A stretch of DNA of 64,000 nucleotides, from the NCBI RefSeq assembly GCF_009758125.1, contig NZ_WRXO01000003.1, positions 682,001-746,000 on the forward strand. Reading direction: 5' to 3'. Below are positions 44,325 through 53,915 of this stretch, piece by piece (position 1 is the stretch's first letter; each line of letters starts with the position of its first letter). The translations under genes were made by a program, and so were the position numbers. This stretch comes from Chitinophaga oryziterrae (GTDB lineage: Bacteria > Bacteroidota > Bacteroidia > Chitinophagales > Chitinophagaceae). The notes beneath the pieces are model-generated. The model did no database searches and had not been told where the DNA came from. It worked only from the letters and a program-made list of their open reading frames with translations.

Positions 44325-44840
44325 ATATCGGCATCGATTATTAAAGATGCAGTTCTAATGGATGAAAGTAATAGATATTATGAAAAGTAATTATTTCGAG
44401 CGCATTTTACCAGCCTCTTATATGGCGTATTAGGTTATTGTAATGGTTTACGAGAGATCTGTAAAGAGAAGGTAACCTATCCGAGATTAGATAAGGGTCC
44501 ATCAAGGAATATGCTCTCTTACACGGATATCAACAGAGGTAACCATGCATTTGAAAATAGTTATTTCGGTCTGTTATGCAAATATCCGGGAGTTGTCTCT
44601 GACAGCCGGATGAAAGGATTAAGCAGTAGCAACCTTAAGATCGTCGATAGCATAATAATCAGTCCTTTAGGTGATATACTTAGGTAGCCCCAGGTTAGAT
44701 GGAACTTAGAAAAAGGAGGCATTAAAGTAGATAAGACTATGGATACGTTTAGGGGCGTGGCTGAATTTATGCAAATGACAGCAACAAAGGTACATGACGG
44801 GAGCTCCCTACTACAGATAAAGATTTCAGCAGAAAGTTAA
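44325..44840 (+). pseudogene. Decayed IS4-family-type transposase
   Basis: One frame with stops at 44388 (TAA), 44685 (TAG) and 44838 (TAA) reads a transposase-like sequence: LLYGVLGYCNGLREICKE, then SRNMLSYTDINRGNHAFENS, SDSRMKGLSSSNLKIVDSII, KGGIKVDKTMDTFRGVAEFM and TATKVHDGSS. The order and spacing match Bacteroidota IS4-family transposases (SLREI, the STLSxANxxR stretch, DSTTI, KGGIKLHT, KVHD). The catalytic set is damaged and no terminal repeats were found. It indicates old mobile activity between GH2 and the S9 peptidase gene. Confidence 0.75.
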
Positions 44841-44879
44841 ATATCGCTAGATGATAGAATTATTATTAAAACAGATCAA

Positions 44880-45020
44880 ATGAAAATTTTCGCTGAAGGG
44901 CTCCTGGAGAGAAGGCGAGAATGGCTATCAAAATGCCAATTTATTGTGGATATTGATTGCTCTGTTCCTAATGGTTGTGATAAGGGAAAAATGGCTATAG
45001 GGAGTCATTTGCTAATATGA
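44880..45020 (+). pseudogene. Possible second transposase fragment (IS1380-like)
   Basis: A 46-codon reading has WLSKCQFIVDIDCSVPNGCD, which recalls the LDIDxTxxxxxGxQ block around the first catalytic Asp of IS1380-type transposases. It is in the same frame as the remnant just upstream. Short, so only a suggestion. Confidence 0.3.
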
Positions 45021-45248
45021 TCACAAGATACGACTTCATTTATAGGCTATATGTGATTGTTGAACTTTATCAATGATACCTATTAGGCATGAACAAAAGT
45101 ATATAATCCAGATTTGAGCTCAGTATAAATAGAAACTATCCTTAAACAGATATGAAAGAATCCCTTGGAATTTGCATATTTAAAAATTCGATTTGCCTGA
45201 AGAAAAATAGTATTAAATATTAAGATGGTGTAGTTTAAAAATGTTATC
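45021..45248. other. Non-coding stretch before the S9 peptidase gene
   Basis: A+T-rich and open-frame-free. It presumably holds the peptidase promoter, but none could be assigned with confidence. Confidence 0.35.
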
Positions 45249-47957
45249 ATGAAGAGAAAGATAATAATAATAATATGGATTTTATTGCAAGTTGTTTGTT
45301 TTTCAAATGCTCAAAAGAAGTGCATAGACTCTTGTGCCGTTATTAATAAGTGGTCAAATTTAGGCTCAATAATTATTAGTCCGAATGGTAAGTATGTTGC
45401 ATATTCAACTAATGTAAGCGGGCAGAAATTCTCTACTTTAGTTTTGCAATCTACTAATAGGAAATGGGAAAGAGAATTCTATAAAACTCCCATTTCGAAT
45501 ATGAAGTTTATAACAAATGATAGCAAGAATGCCATATTTTTTAAATCAAATGATACTTTGTGTATTAGTACGTTAGGGACTTCGATAATTGAGGATATAC
45601 CTAAAGTTAGTTCAGTGAAATATTCGAAAAATTGCAATGCTAACTGGATTGCTTATATGATTAATTCTTCTGATGGAAAACTAATTGTAAGAAATATTAA
45701 TAATAACGAAATTTTTTACTTTACAAATGTAATCGATTATGATTTTTGTGAAATAGGAACCAGCATGATTATTAAAAAATCAGATAAGGAAAAATATTCA
45801 TCAAATGAGTCAATAATGCAGTTTAATTTACTCAATTTAACTGTTAAAACGATATGGGAAGGACATAATATTGATAACCTTATATTGTATCCAGATGGAA
45901 GTAAGCTAGCATTTACCTCCGAAACGCAGAATATTAAAGGAAATACAAAATATATTTTCTTTTATCAAATAGGTATGAATATGGCGAAGCAGGTATCTGA
46001 TAGTAGTTTTAATAGAATGGATGATAAACTTGAGTTAAGTAGTATATTGAAATTTAGTAAAGATGGTGAGGCGTTATTTATTACTCTAAAAGAGAAGATT
46101 GATACTCCTCATAAAAAGAATACTGTTATGGTTGATGTTTGGAGTTATTTCGATACTAGACTACAGTCTAGTCAACTAAAAGAGGCTTCAAATAAGCATA
46201 ATTATCTTGCTGTATTACAATTACGTGATGAAAGAATAATACAACTAGAGCATGAGGATGAATTTAATTATGATGTTCCTAATAGTCAATTACTAGTCTA
46301 CAAACGAAATGGCGATGTTGATCAAAGTGAGTCTTTCTGGAATCCTCAATTTAAATATTCAATAATATTGGAATCAACGAAAGATGGGAAAAGAAAGGAT
46401 ATACAAGATAATAGTGATTTTCTTTATACATTATCTCCGTCGGAAAAATTTATTATTTATTACGATTATAATAAGATGAATTTCTTTGTATATCAAATTT
46501 CAACTGGGGAATTTAGAAATATTACCAAGAGTATTTCAACCAGTTGGAAATTGTATGATAGTGAACAGCCTGATGCAATTTATGGTTCAAGTGGCATAAC
46601 AGGATGGACTGAAGATGATAAATTCGTATTGATTCAAGACCAGTATGATATTTGGAAAATAGATCCTACAGGAATAATTGATCCTCAAAATATTACTAAT
46701 GGTTATGGACGACGTAACAACATAGTATTCCACATTTGTAATAGTGAATTAGATGAACCTATTAATAGTAAAAGACTTTTATTGTTAAGTGCATTTAACA
46801 GAAGTAATAAATATAATGGATTCTTCACTACAACCCTAACGCAATTTGGAGATCCAAAATACCTTACAATGGGACCGTACGTTTATTATCTAAAGGAATT
46901 TGGTTTAGGTAATGCTCCTATTAAGTCATCTAAAAGTAATTCGTATATTATTTCTCGCGAAAGCTCAACTGAATCCCCAAACTATTTTTATACTAAGGAC
47001 TTTAAGTCCTTCACTAGTTTGAGCGATAATTTCCCCGAAAGAAGTTATAATTGGCTATCATCAGAATTAATAAAATGGGAAACTCCCGGTTGGGGTATAA
47101 ATGATGGTATTTTATATAAACCAGAAAACTTTGATTCTAGTAAAAAGTATCCTATTATTTTTCATTACTATAACAAAAAAGCGCAATTATTGAACGCATT
47201 TATCCGCCCTGGATTTTGTACAGGAAGTATAAATATTCCTTGGTTTGTTAGTCAAGGCTATTTAGTATTCACTCCTGATATTCATTTTAAAGTAGGCGAA
47301 ACTGGTGAATGCGTTAGGAACACTATTGAATCTGCGGCTAACTACTTGATTAGTAGATTTGCATTTATTGATAAAAATAGAATGGGGATCCAAGGATTTA
47401 GTTTTGGTGGTTATCATACCAATTATCTTGTTACCCATACTAATATTTTTGCGGCGGCAATGGTTGGTGCAGGATATAGTGATTTAATAAGTGTGTATGG
47501 AGGTGTAAACAAGGAAAGTGGTGTAGGCAATCAACAATTTATTGAAAAAAGTGGGATTGGAATGGGACTGACCTTATGGGGTAGTCCAGAAAGATACATT
47601 AATAATTCTCCAATTTTTAAAGTGGATAAGGTTGTAACGCCGTTGCTAATGATGAATAATATTCAAGATGCTGCTGTTGATTTTTCGCAAGCTATGGAAT
47701 TTTTCAATGCATTGAGAAGATTAGGAAAGCGTGTTTGGTTGTTGCAATACGATGATGGCGGACATGGTGTATTGGGTAAATCCGCAATAGATTACACTAT
47801 TAGAATTAATCAGTTTTTTGACCATTATTTGAAAGGAACCGCAGCGCCTAGATGGATGACAAGAGGAATTAAGGCTACTCAAAAAGGTATTGACAGCGGA
47901 TTTGATTTAGATTCTATTGTTCCTCCTCCTTCTATAATAATAGATGTTGCGAATTAA
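45249..47957 (+). CDS. Exported S9 family peptidase (unit 2)
   Basis: 902 residues, longer than the 686-aa S9 enzyme at 1453. A signal peptide (IIIIIWILLQVVCFSNAQ) is followed by a propeller of about 600 residues (repeats such as IIISPNGKYVAYS and LSPSEKFIIYY) and an alpha/beta hydrolase with Ser718 in GFSFGGY, Asp807 in NNIQDAAV and His839 in DDGGHGV. The triad is complete. Large S9 peptidases of this kind accompany many Bacteroidota SusCD loci and are thought to cut peptides. The gene is strongly A+T-rich relative to the flanks, suggesting transfer. Confidence 0.92.
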   Translation: MKRKIIIIIWILLQVVCFSNAQKKCIDSCAVINKWSNLGSIIISPNGKYVAYSTNVSGQKFSTLVLQSTNRKWEREFYKTPISNMKFITNDSKNAIFFKSNDTLCISTLGTSIIEDIPKVSSVKYSKNCNANWIAYMINSSDGKLIVRNINNNEIFYFTNVIDYDFCEIGTSMIIKKSDKEKYSSNESIMQFNLLNLTVKTIWEGHNIDNLILYPDGSKLAFTSETQNIKGNTKYIFFYQIGMNMAKQVSDSSFNRMDDKLELSSILKFSKDGEALFITLKEKIDTPHKKNTVMVDVWSYFDTRLQSSQLKEASNKHNYLAVLQLRDERIIQLEHEDEFNYDVPNSQLLVYKRNGDVDQSESFWNPQFKYSIILESTKDGKRKDIQDNSDFLYTLSPSEKFIIYYDYNKMNFFVYQISTGEFRNITKSISTSWKLYDSEQPDAIYGSSGITGWTEDDKFVLIQDQYDIWKIDPTGIIDPQNITNGYGRRNNIVFHICNSELDEPINSKRLLLLSAFNRSNKYNGFFTTTLTQFGDPKYLTMGPYVYYLKEFGLGNAPIKSSKSNSYIISRESSTESPNYFYTKDFKSFTSLSDNFPERSYNWLSSELIKWETPGWGINDGILYKPENFDSSKKYPIIFHYYNKKAQLLNAFIRPGFCTGSINIPWFVSQGYLVFTPDIHFKVGETGECVRNTIESAANYLISRFAFIDKNRMGIQGFSFGGYHTNYLVTHTNIFAAAMVGAGYSDLISVYGGVNKESGVGNQQFIEKSGIGMGLTLWGSPERYINNSPIFKVDKVVTPLLMMNNIQDAAVDFSQAMEFFNALRRLGKRVWLLQYDDGGHGVLGKSAIDYTIRINQFFDHYLKGTAAPRWMTRGIKATQKGIDSGFDLDSIVPPPSIIIDVAN

Positions 47958-48025
47958 TTATGTTTTGTACACTAGTAATATTTTGGTAGGAATATTTTTA
48001 ATTAAATTTATTTCTTTATTAAAGA

Positions 48026-48060
48026 AGGGTGTATCAAAACCAATTGATACACCCTCATTT
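48026..48060. terminator. Bidirectional hairpin terminator
   Basis: Perfect 12-bp arms AGGGTGTATCAA (48026-48037) and complement (48044-48055), 6-nt loop, T-rich tail. It lies between the convergent S9 peptidase and the small peptide gene. Confidence 0.85.
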
Positions 48061-48103
48061 CTTAGTGATTAACTTTAATTAATCTAATAGATTGATTGGA
48101 TCT

Positions 48104-48349
48104 TTATATAGTTTGGGTAACCCATGTTAAACAGGTTGTAGTGGGCTGTATAGTTGTGAAACTGTATTCTAAATGCTTTCCTACATTTGGAATTGTTGTC
48201 GTTAATGTGGTAAAAACAGGAACTGAACAAATTCCTCCTGGTACACTTGGAACATAGAATAGATTTGTATCTCTAGCTTTGATGGCTAATGCTCCACCTA
48301 CTATTGCAAATATTGCTACTACTGTTAGAACGATTTTAGCTTTCTTCAT
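48104..48349 (-). CDS. Small exported DUF6520-like peptide precursor
   Basis: 81 residues from ATG 48349 (the frame opens 8 codons earlier). A Sec-type leader (MKKAKIVLTVVAIFAIVGG, then ALAIKA) is followed by a Thr-rich mature part with two Cys, TTLTTTIPNVGKHLEYSFTT and a CLTW near the C-terminus. The pattern (MKK, hydrophobic helix, short Thr-rich tail with paired Cys) is that of DUF6520 proteins of Bacteroidota, which have no known function. Its neighbours are the secreted S9 peptidase and an AraC pair. Confidence 0.65.
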   Translation of the reverse strand: MKKAKIVLTVVAIFAIVGGALAIKARDTNLFYVPSVPGGICSVPVFTTLTTTIPNVGKHLEYSFTTIQPTTTCLTWVTQTI

Positions 48350-48742
48350 AAAACAATTTCCTTTATAAATCAAAAGGATAAACTTAATGTGGATAAGAGA
48401 TCTGCTTACTCTTTTCTTAGGGTTTTCAGCTTTCCCCTTTAAATTCCTTTACTTTTATAACCGTTACTAAGGCTCAATGAAAGTTTTAGGAACGCACTAC
48501 CTGATCAGGATAGTACTTGTCAGTATATACTGAATAAATTATCGATGAATTTTAACGTGAGTTGATAATAAGATTAGTTATTAGGTATTCTGAAGTGATA
48601 TTATTTAATAAATAATTTTTAGTATTACAAAATTTGTAAGCATTAATTAAATGAATCCCAATAGAATTTCCTATTAAGCTTAAAAATGAATTAAAGGATT
48701 AATCCATGTTCTGCTTACAACTGTAGGATCTAAATAGATGTT
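48350..48742. other. Upstream region of the peptide gene
   Basis: About 390 bp of A+T-rich DNA with no open frame, presumably the promoter region for the minus-strand peptide gene. Nothing else is recognised. The right 1.9-kb repeat begins at 48743. Confidence 0.4.
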
Positions 48743-50683
48743 GTGAATTTCGAATGCTTTTAAAAGAACAAATCATTTAAAATATTTTTCGGGTTACTTA
48801 CTTAGCTCATCACAAATATAGAGAGAAGGGAATTAGAATAATGTTACTATGGATGTGAAGAAAGAAGAGAAGTTGTATCTATAATTATCAGTACGGCAGT
48901 CATACTTCACTAAAAGTACTCCGGTACCTTCCTGGCGCAACTCCGGTAGATTTTTTAAACACCCTAATAAAAAAAGAGGAGTCGCTGTAACCGACTTCGA
49001 GACCGATATCGGAGATAGGGAGGTCAGAACGAATCAATAGCGTTTTAGCTTTAGACATACGCAGTTGCTGAACGTATTGCAGAACAGTAAGACCAGTTTT
49101 AAGACGGAACCCATTTTGAAGCGCACGCTCGGTGATCCCCATATTTTTGGCAATATCTTCGATGTTGAAAAGCAATTCGGGAGAGGATTCTATTTTATGT
49201 ATGAGCGATAAAATCTCAGTATCAAAGAGAGCAATAAGCCGACTGTCCTGGAATGCGCGACGATGAACCCCATCAAGATAAGCGATAGTACAATCAGCAA
49301 TACGGTTGTCGTAATATTTGATACGCGCATCACCAGTAAGTTGATTGTTCTTGATTTTATCTAATTCAACACGGACAGTACCAGAATATCTCCCATAAGG
49401 CAATTCGATAAGAGATTTATAGAGACCAACGAATGCAGTCATTAACTCAGAAAGCATAGAATAAGTAGAAAGCAACTGAGAGAGTAAAGACACAGAAGGC
49501 TCGATATAAATACTATGATAAACCTTATGTGCAGATAACGCAAGCGGAATAGAAACATCCGCCCCGAGGTAACGCATACAAAGATGCCCAGGGTGAAGAG
49601 AACTATTTAGTGACACTTGTAGGAAGATAACAGGGGAGGGAGATGATAAAGTAAGAGAAAGGTCTGAAGATGTAATTTCCGCATATAGCTCACTATATAG
49701 ATGCCCCGCAATTTCAACGGATTGATTAATGAACACTCCCCAGCGGCCGGAAATAAATTGCACAGAAGTTCCGGGGATGTTTAAAGCTAGTTTGCGGTAA
49801 CGGGTTGGCAGCTCTGATAAGACCTTTCCATCTGGTAAGCTGATGTTTACAGGCATTATTTAAAGATTTGTATGGTTAACAATGAAATTAATAGAGCTAA
49901 GGGTATAACAATAACAAATATCCCAATAGGGAAGAGGAATAAATAGGACAAAAGAAAACTATTAAAGAAGAAATAAAACTTAATTAGTACTAATTCTCTC
50001 TTCGGAACTCATGGGGAGTCTTCCCGGTAGTCCGTTTAAACACCCGGGAAAAGTAGGAATGATCAGTATACCCGACCTCAAAAGAGATCTCCGCAATGCT
50101 ATCATTAGTAGACAATAGTCGTTGTTTGGCTTTCTCAATCCGCTGCTGCTGCACAAACAATAACACCGTAATACCTTTTTTAGACTTGAACGCATTTTCC
50201 AGCGCGCGCGGGGTCATACCCATTCGCTGGGCTTGTTCAATGACATTGATAGGCTTTTCCGGGAATTGCTGAATAAGGGAGATGAATTCTTCTATCTGCA
50301 TGATAATAACGCTCGTGATGCGGTTATCACGATGAATCTCTTCGAGATAGGAGAGCACGAAGTCACTAAGCCGACTATTATAGTATAGCACACTCGCCTG
50401 CCCGGGGATCATCCAGTTTTTCAGGTTCTGTATCTCTTTATGGGCTTTCTTGCCAAACTTGCCGTAGGGCAACACAAAAAGGGTATCTGATTTCAAAAGT
50501 TGTAATAGATGAGGATAACTACCCGCCAAACCCGTTAATAAGACCGTAGAAGGGGAGATATACACCGAATGGTACTTTTGACCCGAAAACAGGTAAATGA
50601 CGTAAATAGCGCCTGGTTTTAAGTAATGCATGCCCCGCTTGTTGGATTGGGGGAATATGCGGCCATCAGGATACCGTAAAGTG
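48743..50683. repeat. Right copy of the 1.9-kb direct repeat carrying an AraC pair
   Basis: Matches 29649-31575 in the same orientation over its whole length. The sequence beyond 50683 completes the upstream AraC gene that is truncated in the left copy. Confidence 0.92.
48900..49856 (-). CDS. AraC-family regulator (right copy, downstream gene of the pair)
   Basis: 318 residues, differing from the 29807 protein at a handful of positions and by an added LHPG in the N-domain. HTH elements are NIEDIAKNMGITERALQNGF and PISDIGLEVGYSDSSFFIRV. It ends 133 bp after its partner gene on the same strand, giving a two-AraC operon. The N-terminal domain probably senses a ligand, but is not a recognised cupin. 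Confidence 0.93.
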   Translation of the reverse strand: MPVNISLPDGKVLSELPTRYRKLALNIPGTSVQFISGRWGVFINQSVEIAGHLYSELYAEITSSDLSLTLSSPSPVIFLQVSLNSSLHPGHLCMRYLGADVSIPLALSAHKVYHSIYIEPSVSLLSQLLSTYSMLSELMTAFVGLYKSLIELPYGRYSGTVRVELDKIKNNQLTGDARIKYYDNRIADCTIAYLDGVHRRAFQDSRLIALFDTEILSLIHKIESSPELLFNIEDIAKNMGITERALQNGFRLKTGLTVLQYVQQLRMSKAKTLLIRSDLPISDIGLEVGYSDSSFFIRVFKKSTGVAPGRYRSTFSEV

Positions 50684-50955
50684 AGGTCTCCGGAAAGCAT
50701 ACCAAACAGCACCAGTATGGGTGCTGTAACGGTAATATGTATCTCGGTATTGACTAAAGGTTCGAAATAATGTTCACCATACAGGTAGTCACTGATTTGT
50801 GCATACTGATGAATAAAAGTACCAGGAGCGCCGTGGGTGTAAATAATCGTTGTGTCATCAAAGGGTAACTGTAGTTTCTTGTGTCGCAAAGATATCAGGG
50901 TTGTTGTGGTCACCTGATTAACTAATGCTTCAGGCAGCTGAAACATCATCGGCAT
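49990..50955 (-). CDS. AraC-family regulator (right copy, upstream gene of the pair, intact)
   Basis: 321 residues, complete. The beta-rich N-domain (about 1-190, including VLFGMLSGDLTLRYPDGRIF) is followed by the AraC HTH (NVIEQAQRMGMTPRALENAF and IAEISFEVGYTDHSYFSRVF, ending TTGKTPHEFRREN). It is the only full-length version of this gene in the window; its left twin is cut by IS66. It is distantly similar to the second regulator of the pair, so the two probably arose by an older duplication. Confidence 0.93.
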   Translation of the reverse strand: MPMMFQLPEALVNQVTTTTLISLRHKKLQLPFDDTTIIYTHGAPGTFIHQYAQISDYLYGEHYFEPLVNTEIHITVTAPILVLFGMLSGDLTLRYPDGRIFPQSNKRGMHYLKPGAIYVIYLFSGQKYHSVYISPSTVLLTGLAGSYPHLLQLLKSDTLFVLPYGKFGKKAHKEIQNLKNWMIPGQASVLYYNSRLSDFVLSYLEEIHRDNRITSVIIMQIEEFISLIQQFPEKPINVIEQAQRMGMTPRALENAFKSKKGITVLLFVQQQRIEKAKQRLLSTNDSIAEISFEVGYTDHSYFSRVFKRTTGKTPHEFRREN

Positions 50956-51171
50956 GCTTATCTATTTGCCGGTAAAGTTCGTAATAGCAAATTGATTCGA
51001 TTAGGACGATAGCTAATTATTTTCATGATTATCAACCTGTTTTCGTTTTAATTTTTAACATATAAATTTTTAATGTAATTTGGATTAGAGCCCGGTGCCA
51101 ATGTGCTATAGTACTCATTCTGCGGATTAAATGAAAATGAAGCAGTTAACCTGAAATACTCATTATCGACC

Positions 51172-52446
51172 ATGTCAAAGATCTATCCTGTAATCCTGGT
51201 GCTATCCCTCACCTGCTCAAAAGGATTAGCACAATGTGGTATAACGGTTACCACTATCCCGAATACCTTCATGTGCCAGGGAGCCTCTATACAAATGGAC
51301 GCCACCGGTGGGATCACCTACAAATGGAGCCCGAAAACAGGCCTTTCCAGCGACAGTATCGCCAATCCGATTGCTAAACCCGACGTCACTACCACTTACA
51401 TCGTAACAGGTTATGATGCCAAAGGATGTACAGGAAAAGACAGTGTAACCATTCGCGTTAATCCATTGCCGGAAATAACGAAGAACAACGATACAGCGAT
51501 ATGCGCAGGAGACCATGTTACCTTATCCGTCAGTACCAACTATCCCGCAACATATAGCTGGTCGCCCGCTACAGGATTAGACAATCCTTATGCCGCTAAC
51601 CCGGTAGCATCGCCCATCGCTAACATAGAATACACGGTAACAGCTACCACGGAATTCCGTTGCAGCAGCAAAGCGAAAGTAGACCTGGTCGTGAATCCCG
51701 CACCGGAATTCCTCATCAGACCAGATACACCTGTTATCTGTATCGGTCAGCATATACTGATCAAAGCCAGCGGGGGAGATGAATACGCCTGGTATGTAAA
51801 AGACTCGCTGATCTCTGACGAAGCAGGATTAACAATAGCGCCGACAACAGATACATTATACAAACTGAGTATCACCAATAATACCTGTCACTATACAGAT
51901 AGCTTCAGCGTACCTGTAAAAGTCTATAAGATCCCTGTAACCTCATTAACTAAATCCAACAACATAGATTGCGTACATCACGATGCATTGTTAGAAGCTA
52001 CCGGTGGAAATAAATATAAATGGGAAGAAGCAGATGGACTCAGCGATCCCAATATCGCCAATCCGATCGTGACGCCTGCAAAAACAACGACCTACCAGGT
52101 AACCATCACCGATGAACATGGCTGTTCTAATTTAGAAGCAACGACCGTAGGCGTGGATTTCAATTCTTCACTCAGCCAGTACACATTACCCTCTGGTTTC
52201 ACGCCAAACGGAGATGGTAACAATGATTGTTTCGGATTAAAATACTGGGGAAGGGTAGAAGGGCTACGGTTCAATATCTATAACCGCTCCGGAGAACTGT
52301 TATTCTCAACCACTGCATCAAACGCCTGCTGGGACGGATATTACAAAGGAATGCCGCAACCTGTAGGGACTTACCTCTACTCGATTACGGCAAAAACAGC
52401 TTGTGGCAATGAATGTAAAAAAGGAACAATTGTATTACTCAGATGA
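51172..52446 (+). CDS. PKD-like repeat protein with T9SS type-B (gliding-type) C-terminal domain
   Basis: 424 residues. A signal peptide (VILVLSLTCSKGLAQ) is followed by four tandem PKD/Ig-like units (ATGGITYKWSPKTGLS, ATYSWSPATGLDNP, then a more diverged unit, and ATGGNKYKWEEADGLS), each near 80 residues. The last about 85 residues (GFTPNGDGNNDCFGLKY, FNIYNRSGELLFST, GTYLYSITAKT) are the CHU_C-type sorting domain that directs export through the type IX system and attachment to the surface. The function may be adhesion. The gene is convergent with the anti-sigma gene with a 3-bp gap. Confidence 0.95.
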   Translation: MSKIYPVILVLSLTCSKGLAQCGITVTTIPNTFMCQGASIQMDATGGITYKWSPKTGLSSDSIANPIAKPDVTTTYIVTGYDAKGCTGKDSVTIRVNPLPEITKNNDTAICAGDHVTLSVSTNYPATYSWSPATGLDNPYAANPVASPIANIEYTVTATTEFRCSSKAKVDLVVNPAPEFLIRPDTPVICIGQHILIKASGGDEYAWYVKDSLISDEAGLTIAPTTDTLYKLSITNNTCHYTDSFSVPVKVYKIPVTSLTKSNNIDCVHHDALLEATGGNKYKWEEADGLSDPNIANPIVTPAKTTTYQVTITDEHGCSNLEATTVGVDFNSSLSQYTLPSGFTPNGDGNNDCFGLKYWGRVEGLRFNIYNRSGELLFSTTASNACWDGYYKGMPQPVGTYLYSITAKTACGNECKKGTIVLLR

Positions 52447-52449
52447 AGG

Positions 52450-53196
52450 TCATAAACTGGCAATACTCTCCAGCAACAACTGCGCCTGTGCATACCTGGA
52501 CGTTCCAACCGGAATATTCAACAGCCATTTACGACAATCGGCATAATTTTTCTCTTTCAGAAAACGGATGGCCATAAAGTAAGCCGCATCATATTTGAAA
52601 ACGGAATTCCCTTCATACACATGTTCCAGCATTTTAGCCGCTTTCGGCATATCACCCGTCTCTATCAATGCAACACCATAATAGAAGGTGATCATCGCGT
52701 CATCCGGTTTCTTTTCAGATAATACCTGTAATTCTTTAGCGGCTATAGCAAATTCCTGATTGTTGAAAGCAGTCGTCGCCTGTTGCAACAACGTATCTGT
52801 ATGATCCCCTCTCTCTGCAGACGTCACCATCTGCAAACTGCCATATTCTTTAAACAGGTCGTGCTGTTTCCAGGGATGGAACAGGTTCACCACCAATATC
52901 AGCGCTACCGCTGCCGCTGCAGAGGCCCACTTGATATAAATGCCTACTGGTCTTATTTTACCTTCTGTTTTACCGAAATACTCTTCATTCAGCGAATGCA
53001 GGGTCTGTGACAACGCCTTATCGGATGCATCAGGGGCCAGTTGCGTACGTAACGCAGCCTGTACCTGCCGGTATTGCTGTACATTCTCCTGCAGGGCTTT
53101 GTCGCGTTGTAACACCTGTTCAAACTGTTGCTGTTCTTCTCCGGCCATATCGCCGTTAACATACAGCGCTATTTCTTCTTCAGTATATGAGTGCAT
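52450..53196 (-). CDS. Anti-sigma-like membrane protein with TPR tail
   Basis: 248 residues. The N-terminal 80 residues look like an anti-sigma helical domain (EEEIALYVNGDMAGEEQQQF, no Zn-binding HxxxCxxC). A single membrane helix (about 90-107, ASAAAAVALILVVNLF) is followed by TPR-like repeats (QATTAFNNQEFAIAAKELQV, ITFYYGVALIETGDMPKAA). The 9-bp gap to the upstream sigma gene supports a sigma/anti-sigma pair. The TPR domain would lie in the periplasm and may sense a partner. Confidence 0.8.
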   Translation of the reverse strand: MHSYTEEEIALYVNGDMAGEEQQQFEQVLQRDKALQENVQQYRQVQAALRTQLAPDASDKALSQTLHSLNEEYFGKTEGKIRPVGIYIKWASAAAAVALILVVNLFHPWKQHDLFKEYGSLQMVTSAERGDHTDTLLQQATTAFNNQEFAIAAKELQVLSEKKPDDAMITFYYGVALIETGDMPKAAKMLEHVYEGNSVFKYDAAYFMAIRFLKEKNYADCRKWLLNIPVGTSRYAQAQLLLESIASL

Positions 53197-53205
53197 ACGA
53201 TTATT

Positions 53206-53769
53206 CTATTGTTGTGAACGGATAATTTTTAGCAGGGTAGCCATACATTCGGACTTCTTCTTGCGCAGGTAACCATAGGTAACACCCAGAGACTCAGCTA
53301 TTTTCTCCTGGTGTTCATCCTGTAAACTACGCTGAATGATCTCCCTGCATTTTTCTCCCAGTTGGCGAAAAGCATGCATAAATAGCCTGGTCTGGCCTTC
53401 CTGCTCTGCAATTTGCTCCGACATGGCAAAAACATCTTCCCCTACATTATCATATACATCCGCACTGTGATTTGTTACCGGGTCATTCGACCTTTTTTTT
53501 AATTCATTCAGCCATTTCCGCTTACATACTAATAATAAGAAGGGCTCAAAAGGGCAGGTGAGCTGCAATTGCTTGTGCTTCGCCTGCTGGTAGATGGCGG
53601 TCAGGGCTTCCTGGAAAATATCCGCCGCATCCTGTCCGGTACCACTGTTATTAATAATGTATCCTTTAATCTTATCAGCAAACTGCTCATAAATCTGCCG
53701 GATGATCCGGCTATCATTCTGTAACAGGCCTTCTATATAACGTTGATCAATATGCGTGACGGTACTCAT
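53206..53769 (-). CDS. ECF-type RNA polymerase sigma factor
   Basis: 187 residues. Region 2: YIINNSGTGQDAADIFQEAL and the LTCPFEPFLLLVCKRKWLNE stretch; region 4: CREIIQRSLQDEHQEKIAES followed by LGVTYGYLRKKKSECMATLL. It resembles the ECF sigma factors that pair with TPR-type anti-sigma proteins in Chitinophaga-like genomes. Co-transcribed with the downstream anti-sigma gene. Likely targets are the nearby secreted proteins, but this is inference. Confidence 0.93.
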   Translation of the reverse strand: MSTVTHIDQRYIEGLLQNDSRIIRQIYEQFADKIKGYIINNSGTGQDAADIFQEALTAIYQQAKHKQLQLTCPFEPFLLLVCKRKWLNELKKRSNDPVTNHSADVYDNVGEDVFAMSEQIAEQEGQTRLFMHAFRQLGEKCREIIQRSLQDEHQEKIAESLGVTYGYLRKKKSECMATLLKIIRSQQ

Positions 53770-53915
53770 TGTCTGTTTTCTGTGGGTCTGCTAATATATA
53801 ATAAATTTTTTTAAGGGAGGGGGGTAACAAAAGGAATGACCGGTTGATATACCTGTAGAAAGGCGGTAGCTGAAAAGCCTGAAAAGAGTAAGCAACTATT
53901 TTAAATCAGATAACT

